A DNA stretch of 64,000 bases, taken from positions 59,028,856 through 59,092,855 of the forward strand of contig NC_089827.1 in the NCBI RefSeq assembly GCF_035046505.1. The letters run 5' to 3'. Every line of letters starts with the position of its first letter. Position 1 is the stretch's first letter. Positions 33,373 through 46,223 of the stretch are shown here, in pieces. The notes under the pieces were generated by a model that was not told the DNA's origin, did no database searches, and saw only the letters and a list, made by a program, of their open reading frames with translations. The translations under genes were made by a program, and so were the position numbers. The DNA is from Tiliqua scincoides. Its lineage: Eukaryota; Chordata; Lepidosauria; Squamata; Scincidae.

Positions 33373-36300
33373 CATACAGTGCGTGCAGATTCCTAGAAAC
33401 AAAGTCCATTTTTGTTTTTGAAATTACAGGTAACTATGTGAACTGTGACTAGCTCAGGACAATTTCCAGGTGCAAAGCACACCAACATAACTACATTCCT
33501 GTCTGACAAGGGTCTCTCTTAATGTTAATGAAGCACTGTCTGTTGCCATCTCTGGTTCTAAACCAAGGCTTGTGGACTAATGTCAGGGGGAAGGACCTGG
33601 TTTCTGGCTCTAAATGTCCCAAAGACATTTTGGATCCTCCATTGATCAAGGTCTCCATTAGCCTACTAGGCATGGTCATTCCTGTACGTGAATTTTAGAC
33701 TTCTCCGGGAATATAAGATGGCCACTTGATGGCAAGAATGGCATGGACAATTAATGGCACATGGAATCTTTTACTGCGGGTGTGATCTGAGTATGTTGGT
33801 CCAGTGCCTCCTGGACAAAGGTTCAACTTACAAAGCTCACTACTGGCATCATTTCATTATATTGACAAGAGTCTCCTGGGCAAGGCAGTAAACCGAATCA
33901 ATTGCACAGAATGAATTCCCTTTCCACCTCCAGCACCAAGCTCAGATGCACTGAAGGACATACTCTGTAATGCTTCCATACTCAGGCTGTGTATATTCAG
34001 ATTTCAGATAGCTTCAGTCCTTGCAGAAATCTGTCTGGCTCTAAACTCACTCAGCAAAATTTCAACCTAAAAGTCCGCATGGATTCATTGCTGAGCATTT
34101 CTTTTGCTTCTCCATTACTGGGGAATTTATGTGGCATTGGATTCACTTCTCTGTACTTCTGGGATTCAAAATCCCTTGTCATACAAAGAACTGCACTTTT
34201 TCAGTCCTCTGCTGCAGCTGCAGACTTTCAGAGTGGGTCTAGCAAGAGTGCGCATTGCTCTTTCTAGACTGACCACCAAATTTAAAAGCTGAAATACCCC
34301 CAACCTACCTTTCAGCATCCTTGGTAAAGGCCAAATAGACTGTGATGTTTCGATTACTGCGTGTCCTTCTGGACCTCCATTGTTATGTGGTCATGTAGTA
34401 GCTATATGCTCTTTGTGCACACAGAGGGTTTTCCTTTGTCTACATTTACCCTAATTGTTACCAAACTACTGTATGAAAACATTGCTGCCTAGGAAAATGG
34501 GATCACCAGTCAACAATCCCTCTTCATTGCAGATTACCTACTTCACAACATTGGCATGATGAGAGCTGGTGTTACTGTGCCCCTCTTTCTTGGAGCTTCA
34601 TTAGGGCATCATTTCTAGGGGCAGAGTGGCTTTATCCCCTTACTGACCCAATATTGTACACTGTACTAACTTAGTGAATCTGTTCTATTGTTCTACCATT
34701 GTGAGGTACCCACCAGTTCCACTTCTGTACATTCCATGCTACATATGTGCACCTCTGCTTTTCCACTGCGTACGTCTGTATACATTCCATGTTAAGGTAG
34801 CACAGCCATTACCATCTGGATGTGGGCACCATATTGTTGTCTGTCTTTCCATGTCACCACTTCTCAAACAGTCTTGTGCTACCAAAGTTATGTCTGTACA
34901 TTCCATACTGAATCGGAACTCCTTCACTGCCACCCTGTAGCACACAGCTCTCCTTTCCAGCACCTCCTTGCCTATGAATAGGTTTTCATGCATACTTCAA
35001 TACATTCCACTGCTTTCACTGTCATACTTGGTGCCATATTCCCTGACAGTATAGTAGTCACTTGGATCCCTGATGGAAAAATACTTGCTCCTTCATTGTG
35101 GCTTTTGCATCAGTTTACAATGAATTGCCTCTGGGATGAAGCCACACAGCCTGTGATCATTGCCATTAGAAGATGGCACCATTTTTCATCAGCTGTTGAA
35201 TCTGAGGATAGCACATTGCATGTTGTAGTGTGAGATTTGTCATCAGTGGTTGCCTGAGACTATTGGAAATATGAACAATGATGGCTTTTTACCTTTTAGC
35301 ACAAAGTGTGCTTGTGTGTTTGGGGGGGGGAGTGTTTTGTACAAGCGGCTGGAACACATTCTGAAGCCTTTTGGCCGAGCAAGTGGTCTCATCACCAGGC
35401 TAGATCTCATCACCAGCACCACCATTTCCATGGAAATTGTTTGGCTTCACTCACACAGAACAAATAGGTCACCTTCCATTTCTGAGCTGTGCTGAAACTA
35501 GTACAGTAGTTTTGTAGTACAAAGTCATGTGTTCTGTATCATGGATCTTAACCATGTGTATGCCATTTGAAGTATCAGAAGGATCTTGCACATTTTTGAA
35601 TGTGGTTAAATTGGCTATGCACTGGCTCCATCCAGAGAGCTTTGCAGATAGCAAAAGGCTGTGCCAGGGCTAGCACTACCATTGGGAAGAGTGAACTGGT
35701 TCTTTGGGTCATTAAAGGGTGCCAACTTGTCAATCACTATACTGTGGGTGTTTGTATGTTGGATTTTTTTTCTCAGCACCAAAATGTCTTGGGTGACCTT
35801 GAGTGGCTTGTTCCTGTATGAAAAGATCAGATGACACCAACAAAGACAACCATCTGTTTGGCAGGTGTAGACATTGCTCTGATCCAGCAATGGGTCTTTA
35901 TATACATCTCTAAATGCTGCAGGTGTTTTGTTATGTTTAGAATGTGCAGTATCCTTTAGGGCTCTCATTGACTGATGCAGAAGAGGATCAGTACAATATA
36001 ACCCTATTTGCAAGCACAGGTTGCTATTTGGAGCAATGCTATATTTGCTATGGACATGAGACCACTAAGAAGTTCCTAAGACATTTTTCTGCTCTTTGAC
36101 CTGAATGTAAATCAGTGGCTACCTTTCTATATCAATGACCTATCAATTACTATTGCTAGTATAGCCATAGTCTCTGAGTACAACTTGGAGACCTGTTTTC
36201 TTCACCTTGATTTTTGTTCTGTAGACGAGACTACCAATGCAAATGAATAAACCCCAGGCTGAGCAATGGGGCAGCAATACGTTTCCTACTATTACAGGTC

Positions 36301-37205
36301 AGGAGCTCTAAGAGTTTGGGATCAGGCTACATTTTCCCCTCTCACCTAATGCACCCTATTTTGGGGGGGGGGGGGAGAAAAAAAACTCATGACACAAAAC
36401 TTTTTTGCACAGCTGACATGATCTTTCACTTGTATCAAGTTTCTTTTCTCAAAGCTGTTTCACAGGATAGAGGAATGGGATGTTGCAGCACATCCACTTC
36501 ACATCCATTTGAAGTGGCTGTTGTTACAAGAGCAGCTCTATGAGGGCATGATTCAGTGACCACATTAATTACCTGTTTGCAGGTGCTTTGTTTTCAGTGG
36601 AAGAGCATCATTGAAACAGCCATCGAGCGATGCCCTTAATATTAACAAACACTGCAAGCAAATCTAGCTTGCCATCCAGAAATGGTTGAGAGTGAGATCA
36701 GCCACCCAGATTCAAGTGCCTAAGAAATTTCAATTCAAAATGAAGTTGAGCCTTGGACATAAATTGATCTTCTCGTGATGTTTCCGATCCAGAATTGATT
36801 CACATTAGCAGTTATGGAGAGAATGCTCTGCTGAGGAAAGTTATATTTTCGGCTTCTATCCTAGGAAAAAAATAGAGGAGTTTGATTTCCACACTTGCTA
36901 CCAGCATGAAATCTACAATATGTTTTCTATTTCAATGTGTTCATATATAAAACATGTTCATAAATTTCAAAAACTAAAGAGACGAAGAAAAAAATCAATC
37001 ACTGAGTTTTATGCCAAAACTCCTTAGGGTTTGGATAATGTTAGGGAAGAATAATGTTTAGAAAGACCGTACTTACTGAGCAAGGGGAGCCAAACCGATA
37101 CTTGTGCTTGACTGTGCTCAATTAGAAATAGTGAATGCTCCTTTCTCATGCGTGTAGCCACCAAGATCTAAACAAGGAGAAATAGGAACTAGAACAACCA
37201 ATGGC

Positions 37206-37208
37206 CTG

Positions 37209-37242
<34 letters not shown>
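37206..37242 (+). repeat. (CT)n microsatellite
   Basis: A pure CT run inside the probable SMIM45 3' UTR. Confidence 0.9.
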
Positions 37243-37245
<3 letters not shown>

Positions 37246-38180
37246 CTGACTCTTTTCTACTTTGTGTGCCAAGTTTTAAATGTTCTGATGTAGTCCATTC
37301 TGTGTCCTACTAGATCTTAACTACCTGCAACTGAACAAAAGGTTTTTGTGAGTGAAGTCTATCTACATATGGGATAAAAGGACTGTGGTCATTTTTAGAG
37401 TTTGTTGTAAGCCTTGCTATGTTTTGTGCTGTTCTGAAAATACTAACTTGGTTCTGAAAACTTTGTGATGAACTTGTCATTGGAATCTGATGTGTGAACG
37501 TTTTATGCTCCGACTGTAGCTTTGTAATGAAACTGATGGATCACTTCTGGGGATCATATACCTCATTATGAAATTTAAGCTTTTGCAAGCTTATATGATT
37601 GAAATGATATTCAGATGAGAGCTTTAATTTGACTAAATTTGAAATAAGTATCAAATTTAAATCTGTTTAGAAATTGAAATGTTGACATTTCAGATGGAAA
37701 AGTTTAGAAGTTTAAAAACCAAACTGAAGTTCTCAAACTTTCAGTGTGCAGTGCTTTGAAAATATTGAATTGCCCAGTCACACAATGCTGGTGTGTGTGC
37801 CTGCAGTCTGAATCCAAGGTTCCCTTTGCCCAGAAACCACCCATCTGAGAGTGTTTGAAGCTGTGAGTGGCATTTATTCTCCAGACTTGATTGCTTTGTG
37901 AGAACTTTATGGAAGTGCTGTGCTCACGATTACTGTATTTACTTACTGTGAAGCCTGTTTTGTTTTTGCTAATGTTGGATTAGCATATGTGCTGAGTACA
38001 TTTATTGTGTGATTTTGTAAAAGAGAATCTGACTGTCTGGCAGACACACAACATCTAAAGCTGTTGTTCTGATTCTGGAGCACATGAGGCTGTTCGAAAA
38101 ACTCATGCAATGCTCATGCATACTGTGGCCGTGGTCCGGAGAACTGCAAGAACAGCCACTCCATCTTGGCAAGTCTCTTA

Positions 38181-38359
38181 GGGCCCAATTCTGTCCACTT
38201 TTCCAGTGCCGGTGCAGCCGTGCCAGCAGAGCATGTGCTGCATCCTGTGGTGGTGGGGCAGTCACAGAGGCCTCCTCCAGGTATGGAAACATTTGTTCCT
38301 TACCTTGGGGTCTGCATTGTGGTTGCTCTGGTGCTGGGAAGTTGGATAGTATTGGGCTC
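38181..38359 (+). mobile_element. family B element, copy 5
   Basis: 179 bases, GGGCCCAATTCTGTCC to GGATAGTATTGGGCTC. CTCTTAG appears on both sides and may be the target duplication. An E element follows at once. Confidence 0.75.
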
Positions 38360-38361
38360 TT

Positions 38362-38454
38362 AGGCTGCAATTCTATACACACTTTCCTAGGAGTAAACTC
38401 CATTGAACACAATGGGACTTTTGAGTGGACATGCCTAGGATTGTGCTGTCGATG
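38362..38454 (-). mobile_element. family E miniature element
   Basis: GGCTGCAATTCTATACAC, then TAAACTCCATTGAACAC and AATGGGACTTTTGAG, ending TAGGATTGTGCTG. It directly follows B copy 5. Confidence 0.65.
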
Positions 38455-39596
38455 TGATTGGAGCTTCACACCCAGCAAACTCTCAGCTCAGTTATGTTTC
38501 TGCAATGATTCAAGAGAGCTGTGGAGGTCTGCTAGAATTGGCTTCAGCATAGAATTGTACTTCTGTGAGATTTCTTTTGCTGGCTTGGGATAAATGCCTT
38601 TTACCCACCTATGGGCTTTTAGTCTCAACCTGGTCACTTTCTTCCTCTCCCACCTCAATGGCAGATGAACTCTGTGAAGCCTGTCAGTCAGATAGTAAGG
38701 AAACACTGACATTAAACCTTTCCAAACCTCACTATCTTATCAATGAGGTTTGAACTGGATGACTGATTGAAGAGTACATTGCTTGGGGAAAGGGAGAACA
38801 GTTACAGAGGTGGGGAGGCTGAATAAGCTGTGACCTTCGTTTCTGCCACCTATACCTATTTTTCTTCTGCCACCTACACCATGTCTGTTTTCCCAGACAG
38901 TCTGGTACTGTGAATTTAACTCATTTGCCTCAGGAGGTAATGGAAAACTAAAAGTATTCCCAATCCTCTGTGATGTTTTATGGAATGTGTTCCCAGCTTG
39001 TGTTTTGCACTAAATCATAGATGCTCCTGTTCCTGATGACATCAAATGTCTTGTTGTTGTTTCAGGCTTTGTTATGAATTATAAATAAACTCTAGGTTTA
39101 AAATTCGAATAAACTATCCAGAGTCAATCAAGTTTACTGGCGCTTTATTGCCTTTTACACTTGTATGTTAAGTTTCTAATGGGCAGTTGACGTAACTGCA
39201 GTTTGGCTTCACTTTTGGTGTCCTTTCATGGGCCTTGGTCCCAATTAGTTTGTTACAAACACAATTGCAAGGTCAACTATGTGATTTTTTTTTCCTTGTG
39301 CAACTGGTTTATTCCTCCGATTTGTGTGGCACAAATGCACAGTGCTCTTCGGGTGGGCTTATTGCAAGGTTTGAGTGCAATACAAAACATCTTGATAAAT
39401 TCACCACGTTTTCAAACATTTTAGGATCCCATGAAAGAAATATGGCTTGGTCATTTTTGATCTGTGGCTCAGCAGATCAAATCTAGTGTACACTCCAAGA
39501 AACTGTAAATTCCTGTGCACAATATCCAGCAGGACCATTTGTGGTATGAAAAGATGTACTTATGATATTTTTAAAATGAGCAAAGAAAACTGAGAG

Positions 39597-40127
39597 TGCA
39601 ATCCTAGCTGACATTTAGACCAGCTCAAAGCACTTTCCCTGACTTCCTGGTGTTGTGAACATGCCATAAAGCACATCTGTGCCACCTCGGGAGTCAGAAA
39701 GGTCAGCGCAAGCATGCACACCGGCCTCCCCGTATCAGATCCATCCCCAGACTTGGTGAGTTTTTGCCAACTGAGGAAGGCCGTCATGAGGATTGGGGAA
39801 GGTGGGGGGAGGGTAGGAGTGTTTTGGGGCAGGGTAGGCAGTGGGCAGACCAGGCCTGGGTGGGGGATGGAACCAGCCTCCGGTACTTAGACTGAATCCT
39901 CACCCCCCTCCTGAACAGCCCAGCATTACACCTGATTGCTTGGATTTGTGTCAGTGATTTCGCTAGCACAGATCTGAGTAGCCTCCTTGAGGTGGTTGCC
40001 GCATGACTCTCGATAAGGAAAACTAAATACCCTTACTTGGAGTAGTGTGGGATGCACCTCAAACCCTGCACTAGATTCAGTGCAGGCCAACCAGCTGGTC
40101 TGTTCAAGCACAGGTTAGGATTGGGCT
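39597..40127. mobile_element. family C element, copy 4
   Basis: Starts GTGCAATCCTAGCTGAC and ends GGTTAGGATTGGGCTGC. At about 530 bases it is the longest C copy. No coding frame is shared with other copies. Confidence 0.5.
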
Positions 40128-41289
40128 GCAAAATTACTAATCAGGTAATCGAAACCAGCCCATCCATGAGGCAGACAGAGGCAGTCACTGCAGGCAGCCT
40201 ATTGGTGCGGAACGCCCTCCTCTGTCCACTCATTCACGTCTAATGCCATTGCTCCTCCTCCCTCTCTCTGGATTGGAAAAGGAAGTGGAGGGCAGAGTGA
40301 AAGAGGAAAGTGGTGGGCTAGAACAGATTCTGGAGCTACCACTCTAGTCCTCTTCACATTTCCTCTTCTGCTCTTTCTTTTCTAAGTCAGGAAGTGAGAG
40401 AAAAAGATGCTGACATATCACCAGGTTGGGGGGGGGGCAGCATTTGGCATGGCACCTCAGGCACCAGATAGGCACCAGATAGACTTGGTGCTGCCCAGCT
40501 ACTAATGCACTATTTTCCAATTTCTCACTTTTCACATACTGGTAGTGATTTCTGAATCTGTTGCTTTGCTTTACTGTTTCTTTCTTAGAATGGAGCAAGG
40601 GAGCTCAAGAATAGCTTAGCTTTATTTTTAGGAAGTGCTTTTTAAAAAAACTTATGAGGCCTGTCCATCAGTCTTTTCAGGCACATATCCAAGCACTCCC
40701 ACCCAAGCTTGGAGCTTTTCATATTTCCTCTTGTGACTGCAGCTGTGCATTAAATGCTTATCTGAAGGGCAAGGGAGTTTCATGGTTTTGTTTTATTTGG
40801 AGTGGCTTGTTGGTGGTTTGAGGTGCTGCTATGAGACTGGGAGGGGGGCTTCTGAAGATCATGGAAGCTGGGCCAGCAAGTCCTGGATCCTATTAGCAGT
40901 GGATATTGAAATCTGGAACTCTGAAAATTAATGCAATGAAACTGAGTTTTATGTAGAGGTATTTGTTTCTGGTGAGTAAGATAGGATTACAGCCTTCATC
41001 TTTCAGAACACAATGGGCTTAGTAAGGTAAATAATACCATTTTCAAACACCTCTAGTAAAATGATCATGAAAGTGTATACAGTTCTGGCCTCTGCATATG
41101 GAAATGTGCTTTTTCTGCTATGCAAAAATATATATTTTGAAGATAATATTTAAAAAACAAATGTCTAGTAAGGCTGATGGGAGTAGAACCCCTTTGTTCA
41201 TTTAACACATCACATGAATCCATATTCCAATATCAAATATGAGAGGACCTGCCATTTTTATAAGCATTACCCAGAATGGTTTCGCACTC

Positions 41290-41560
41290 CATCAAATTCA
41301 ATTTTATTTTTATTTTTAATTTTAAAAAATTATTGTTATTAAGAATACTTATATACCACTTTTCAACAAGAGTAGTTCACAAAACAATTTACACTGTAAA
41401 ATAAATTGACAAATGGTTCTCTGTCCCCAAAGGGCTCACAGTCTTTAAAAGGGTGCAGAAAAGACAGCAGCATGTCATGCTGGGATGAAGAGGGGACAGT
41501 TGCTCTCCCCATGCTAAATAAGAGGAGCACCACTTGAAAGGTGCCTCTTAGCCACTAGGC
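41290..41560 (-). mobile_element. family G LINE-tail SINE-like repeat, minus strand
   Basis: The minus strand reads TGTGAGCCCTTTGGGGACAG and AAGTGGTATATAAGTATTC, matching the repeat at 8,046-8,290. It includes the same AAGAGGAGCACC-type upstream block. Confidence 0.55.
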
Positions 41561-41879
41561 AGGAGTGATTATGCTCCCTTTCTTTCCTACCTACCTGTAT
41601 CCTATCTTTCTCATCAAGACCATCCAAAAAACCCCTGTGTGTATCTTCTTGTGAAGCATGCTATGGAAATAAACAAATTCCAATAGTGCCATCAAATTAG
41701 TGACCTGCAGTTGACACCTTGGTTTGATTTGAAGTGCAGAAGATCCTATGTTTAGTAAGATAGTCCCCAGGAATAGAGGAGCAAAATAAATCATTAGATT
41801 TTAATGTAGCTTGATTTTGATATTTCAGTTTTAAACAAGGAATCCATACATCACTGGTTTCACCACTTACATTGACTCC

Positions 41880-41972
41880 TGAATCTTATACACACTTATC
41901 TGAGAGCAAGTCCCATTAAACTAAATGGAGTTGAATTCCAAGTAGACCTGCATAGGATTGCACTGTCAGCCT
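41880..41972 (-). mobile_element. family E miniature element
   Basis: CTGAATCTTATACACAC, then GCAAGTCCCATTAAACTAA, then CATAGGATTGCACTG. A diverged copy. Confidence 0.55.
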
Positions 41973-42474
41973 TGTCTGGGAATGACAGGGTGAGAGTGGC
42001 AAGAATGTGGTAGAGTCAAAGGTCTGGAATGGCTGTAATGTCAAGATTCCAGGGCCTCCAGGCCTTCCACAGGCAGTGTATTGTTCCACCCCCGCCTGCT
42101 CTTGTGCCCTGTAAACAAACACCAGATGAAGGTGGGGGTGAGCATGATAATGGAGTAGGTATGTTCACTCCATGCATGACTAAGTAGGTCAGGAGGGCTC
42201 AATGGTTCAAGGAACTCAAATGATATTTCAGACTTAAGGCCATAGGAGGTAGAACACCTAAAAGTGAGAAGCCAAACCAAAGAGGCACTATTGTACCAAA
42301 GTTAATGTACAGAAAGCTTTTGTACATCTACACAGTTGTTGCCGCAGTTCACTCTCTTTGTCCTTCTGGATGATCAGTGAATGACCAGGAGACACTCCCT
42401 TAAACAAGTGGCATCCGTTACATACACACCTGCCCATGCGTTTAAAGACATGAGTACTCATACTGGGCCACCTG

Positions 42475-42903
42475 CAGCCCAATCTTATCCTTCACCACAC
42501 TATAGCATGCAACCACAACAACTCACTAACCTCTTGGTAGGCCTTCTGCCTGTGTATGGGTCTCCTTGAACCCAAACCAGCTATGTAGCTGGTGTATGTC
42601 TGAGGACAAGAAGGAGCAGGCTGGGTTGGTAAATGGGGGGTGGGATCCAGCATGTGCTTTTGCTGCTGAGATCCACCCCCTGCAGCCTGCTCCCTGCCCC
42701 GAAACCTCCCACAGCCTGTCCCTGCAGCCACCTTATCTGGGCCACCTGAGGTCTAGCCATGTCTGGTGCTCATGCAGCACCGCTGGCCATTTCCATTAGC
42801 AGCTCTGCAACACATAATGGTGGCACAGCTTTTGTGCCACCTCAATAGAGCCCATGGCAGTGGATCGAAGATAAGCTGCTGTAGGTCCTTGATAGGATTG
42901 GGC
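42475..42903. mobile_element. family C element, copy 5
   Basis: Starts CAGCCCAATCTTATCC and ends TTGATAGGATTGGGC. Open frames on both strands across it are not coding. Confidence 0.5.
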
Positions 42904-43849
42904 AATAATCCTGCTTTTCCTTCACTTCTAGGGTTCCCAACTCCAACTGCAACTATTCCCAGAGATCTTTTTTTCCCTCCAACATGATGTAATCTTGGAA
43001 ATTCCTGGAAGCCCTATTAAAATCTCCAGGGTTGCTTTCAGTAGTCATCTGGAGATAAATGCCGATTTCCAAGTCCTCCAGGCCAGACTTGGAGGATTTC
43101 CAGCTCAACTTGTTTGATCTGCACCTATTTGATTACAGTACCTTTTCTTTTAAGCTTCTCATATTCCAGCTATATTGCAGCCAGGCATGCCACTGGTCTC
43201 CATAGAAGTGACGTGTAGCTTTCAACTGGCTGACTTCCAATTATAATTGCCAGAGACTTATCCATGTTTGTGTTTCCAAGTTGTTCACTGGCCCTTCCAC
43301 ACACGACTGCTGCTCCCAGATCTTCAAATCTGTGCAAGTGCTACATCACAATATCCGTACAAATCTGTGATCTCATCTCTTGTACTGATATAGTTGGTTA
43401 AGGGCATGGGGGAGGTGAATGGAGGGAAGTGTCAAGAAGGACCTGATGGGCTATTTCTCAGACCTTTGGGCTATTTTTAAAATATACAAGAAGCATTCAG
43501 AGGACGGCTTCTGTTCGTTCATGGGTTGCTCTCACTGTACTGGGATGCAGGACAAGGTATAAGACTAACAGGGCCTGTCTTGTCGCTGTGCAGTGTTTTT
43601 AGGGCCTTCTCCCCTTCTCAGAAAACCTCCAGAGTTGCAATCCACTGGAAGTCAATTTGAGGGCAGCATTTACTGGTTCGGAGCACACACCGCTTTCAGT
43701 CCTTGCCCCTCACCCACAAGAGCCCTACACTACAGCCCCTGGTTATCGTCTATAAAGTGCTTCAGCAGAGAAAAAGTTGTCCAGTGTTTCTTGTTGTTTG
43801 CACTGAGACCTTTAGGATCTACACACCCCTGTTTTTTTTTATTTCCTAG

Positions 43850-44260
43850 TCAAGACTTCCTATGAGTGCCCTCATTCAGTGCCTGCCCACTCATTCTTGC
43901 CTCTGTGGCCAGCTGTGCTCAGCTCCAAGTTCTCCCAGACTCTCTCTCCCCCACTTAACCTCTTCAGAAGGATGGAAAAACATTCCACAATAACGGAGAA
44001 TGGAGAGAGAATGCAAAGGGTAGACCCCATGAAGAAGGGCACTGACCTGTTCCTCTTGACATCCAGGAGATCTTGTGGTTGATGGTTCTTCTAAGTGCTG
44101 ATATAGTGAAAACATTTTGGAGGGATTCACTTCTGTCTGTAGGAGAGTGGAAGGCAGGTTGCCCGTTGGAAGATCAGGGCTGTCAGGGCCAGCTGCAAGC
44201 TCTGGGACAGATGCTGGTTCATAGGGGACATTCTGCTGCTTTACACCCAAATCTTTCCAG
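43850..44260 (+). other. candidate 5' exon of an unrecognised gene
   Basis: A strong acceptor (eight T's and then ATTTCCTAG) at 43,849 and a consensus donor (TTTCCAG then GTAAGC) at 44,260/44,261 bound 411 bases. If spliced to 46,224, the frame leading into the downstream ORF has an in-frame TAG about 40 bases before the donor and no ATG after it. The first usable start would then be the ATG at 46,251, which makes this exon 5' UTR. It contains short open frames that look incidental. Confidence 0.35.
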
Positions 44261-44802
44261 GTAAGCTCTTAATTCTCACTTTCAATTAAGAATCATCTGG
44301 GGAAAACAAGAAAGAAAGAGGGGAAGGAATCAGAAATCAAAGCCTGGGTTAACTGATTATTCACTGTCACTGGAGACATCATCATAATAATAATTTTAAC
44401 AGGTTGTTCAGAGAGCTGAAATTGGTTTGAGAGGAGGGGTATTGTTTCTCATGATGTATGTACATATTTTGCTATTACCTCTGTTCAATCAGACATTTAG
44501 GTTTTCTTTTAAACATTAGACAAACCAGCAAAACCTGTTTTACTAGAAGCAAAAGTAGAGTAAGAATTACACCGCTTGAAAACTGTTTTTAACTCTCCAA
44601 AATGTCATCTGTCTCCAGTCCCTGACTCTTTATACAAATTTTTGCAAGCAAAGCAAACAGACAATGTGGTTTAACATGTTGTATCAAACAGCATTATGGA
44701 TAAGAGCAAAATGTGTCTCTTTTGGTACCTCACCGGATTGTGAAGATCTCCAAATAATCTCAAGGAGGGAGACTCTCTGCCTGTATGTTTCAAGTAATTT
44801 AC

Positions 44803-45261
44803 AGCCTAATCCTATCCCCGGTGGCTCTGCTAGATGTTGTGACACCAAAATGGCTACCATTGCATCCAGCACCACCACCAAGGCCACCTGAGGTCTCCAC
44901 AAGGGAATCCCCAGGCCCCACAATGGGGCTTCTCCAGTCTGCACCAGCTATATTGCCAGGGCAGGCTTGAAAACCTCCATGTCAGGCTTTGCAGCACAAC
45001 ACAGAGGATAGGACGGAGCAGAGCTCTGCCAGTCCCATCCCCTCCTGTGTCAGTTCCTCCCCCTACCCCGCCCAATTCCCACCTCCCCCTGCCCCAAAAA
45101 TATTCACCACCTGCCAGCATTGGTGACTCCACGCGGCACTGAGGCTCAGTGCTGATGGCCCCTTCTCTCCAGATGCTGGGGACACAATTTGTGGCATGTC
45201 TGCAACACTCAGAGCAGGTGTTGGAGACCAGCACCAATGCTGAGAGCCCAGAGGATTGGGC
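44803..45261. mobile_element. family C element, copy 6
   Basis: Starts CAGCCTAATCCTATCC, contains CACAATGGGGCTTCTCCAG, and ends AGAGGATTGGGCTC. It lies in the intron of the unrecognised gene model. Confidence 0.6.
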
Positions 45262-45287
45262 TCTTAGATGAATACCTTCAAGAGCTT

Positions 45288-45380
45288 TTGATTGCAACCT
45301 TGTGCGTGCTTTCTTGGCAGTAAGTCCCACTTTGATCAATGAGCTTTCTCCTGGCTAAGCATGCACAGGATTGCACTCTT
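45288..45380 (-). mobile_element. family E miniature element
   Basis: GATTGCAACCTTGTGCG, then AGTAAGTCCCACTTTG, then CACAGGATTGCACTC. Diverged. Confidence 0.5.
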
Positions 45381-45589
45381 TGTGTTTTTTTAATCCGGGT
45401 TAGTAGGAAATAGTGATGACCTTAGGTTTTATTATCATTACATGATCAATGTGTGTGGTGCCTTGCAGAGTAGAGGATCTCTGTCCTGAAGCACTTACAG
45501 TTTCAAATTTGACACAAGGGAGACAGCAGAAGAAAGGGGAGGGAGAGTGAGGCCAGAATGAACCAGAGAAGAATGTGCATTTATTTTTA

Positions 45590-45955
45590 TTTTATTTATT
45601 TATACAGGTATTTATATACTGCCTTTCTTTGGTCATCAGATTTCTCCTCAGACTTTTAATCCAAGGCAGTTTACATAGGCAGGCTGTTCTAAACCCCCGT
45701 AGGGATTTTGACAATTGAATAGTTCTAGTCTTTCATAGAACTCCTCATTCCAGCTGGATTCCTTCCAGGTCTGGCCTCTCTCTGGTCCTTCGCGCCTCAC
45801 ACTCCACTTGATGGCAACTCCTCTCTGCCACCGAGGGTCAGCTCATCAGTATATCAGCGTGTCGTCAGTTCTCCGGTACTTCCGGTTGTTTCGAACTGGC
45901 AGCCTCAGATCTTCAGGCATACAAGGCTGCAGCTCTACCAACTGAGCATGTATTT
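45590..45955 (-). mobile_element. tRNA-derived SINE with LINE-like tail, minus strand
   Basis: The minus strand starts GCTCAGTTGGTAGAGCTGC (A box), then GCCAGTTCGAAACAACC (B box). It has a long body and ends in AGGCAGTATATAAATACC and an AT-rich tail. The tRNA-like head is a pol III promoter, not a tRNA gene. Confidence 0.7.
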
Positions 45956-46051
45956 AGGCTTAATTACTGGGTATGGGCACTCAGGGCCTATGCCAAAGGT
46001 GTGGGAGAAGTTGGGCTTTGACAATATCTTGAGGAATATACTGTCCCTTGC

Positions 46052-46141
46052 AGTGCAATCCTATATATACACTCACAAATAAGTCCCATAGAGTTCAATA
46101 AGATTTACTCCCAAATAAGTGTATACAGGATTGCAGCCTGA
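46052..46141 (+). mobile_element. family E miniature element
   Basis: CAGTGCAATCCTATATATAC, then AATAAGTCCCATAGAGTTC, then ACAGGATTGCAGCC. It ends about 80 bases before the acceptor of the unrecognised gene. Confidence 0.65.
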
Positions 46142-46223
46142 GCCTCCCAGAGAATATAGTTCAGTAAGAATACGAGGGAAGTGAATGTCAGCTTTGCACT
46201 AACCCTTTGCTTTGTTTCTTTAG

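Larger units (their letters stand above)
33373..39130 (+). other. SMIM45: probable long SMIM45 3' UTR
   Basis: No open frame of note or recognised gene occurs after the SMIM45 stop. The stretch is mostly low in recognisable repeats until 38.2 kb, where a B element (38,181-38,359) and an E element (38,362-38,454) are inserted. It includes a CT tract at 37,206-37,242. Two AATAAA hexamers lie close together near 39,083 and 39,106 and are the best candidate poly(A) signals. The 3' UTR reading is inferred from this layout; an earlier end or a separate non-coding gene is possible. Confidence 0.4.

Noticed and set aside
38084-38593. 169-codon plus-strand and 158-codon minus-strand frames
   Set aside because: They run through a B and an E element inserted in the probable SMIM45 trailer.
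44854-45339. 161-codon minus-strand frame
   Set aside because: Lies in family C copy 6 and the adjoining E element.
45900-45955. tRNA gene on the minus strand
   Set aside because: Pol III boxes belong to a SINE; no acceptor-stem pairing is seen.
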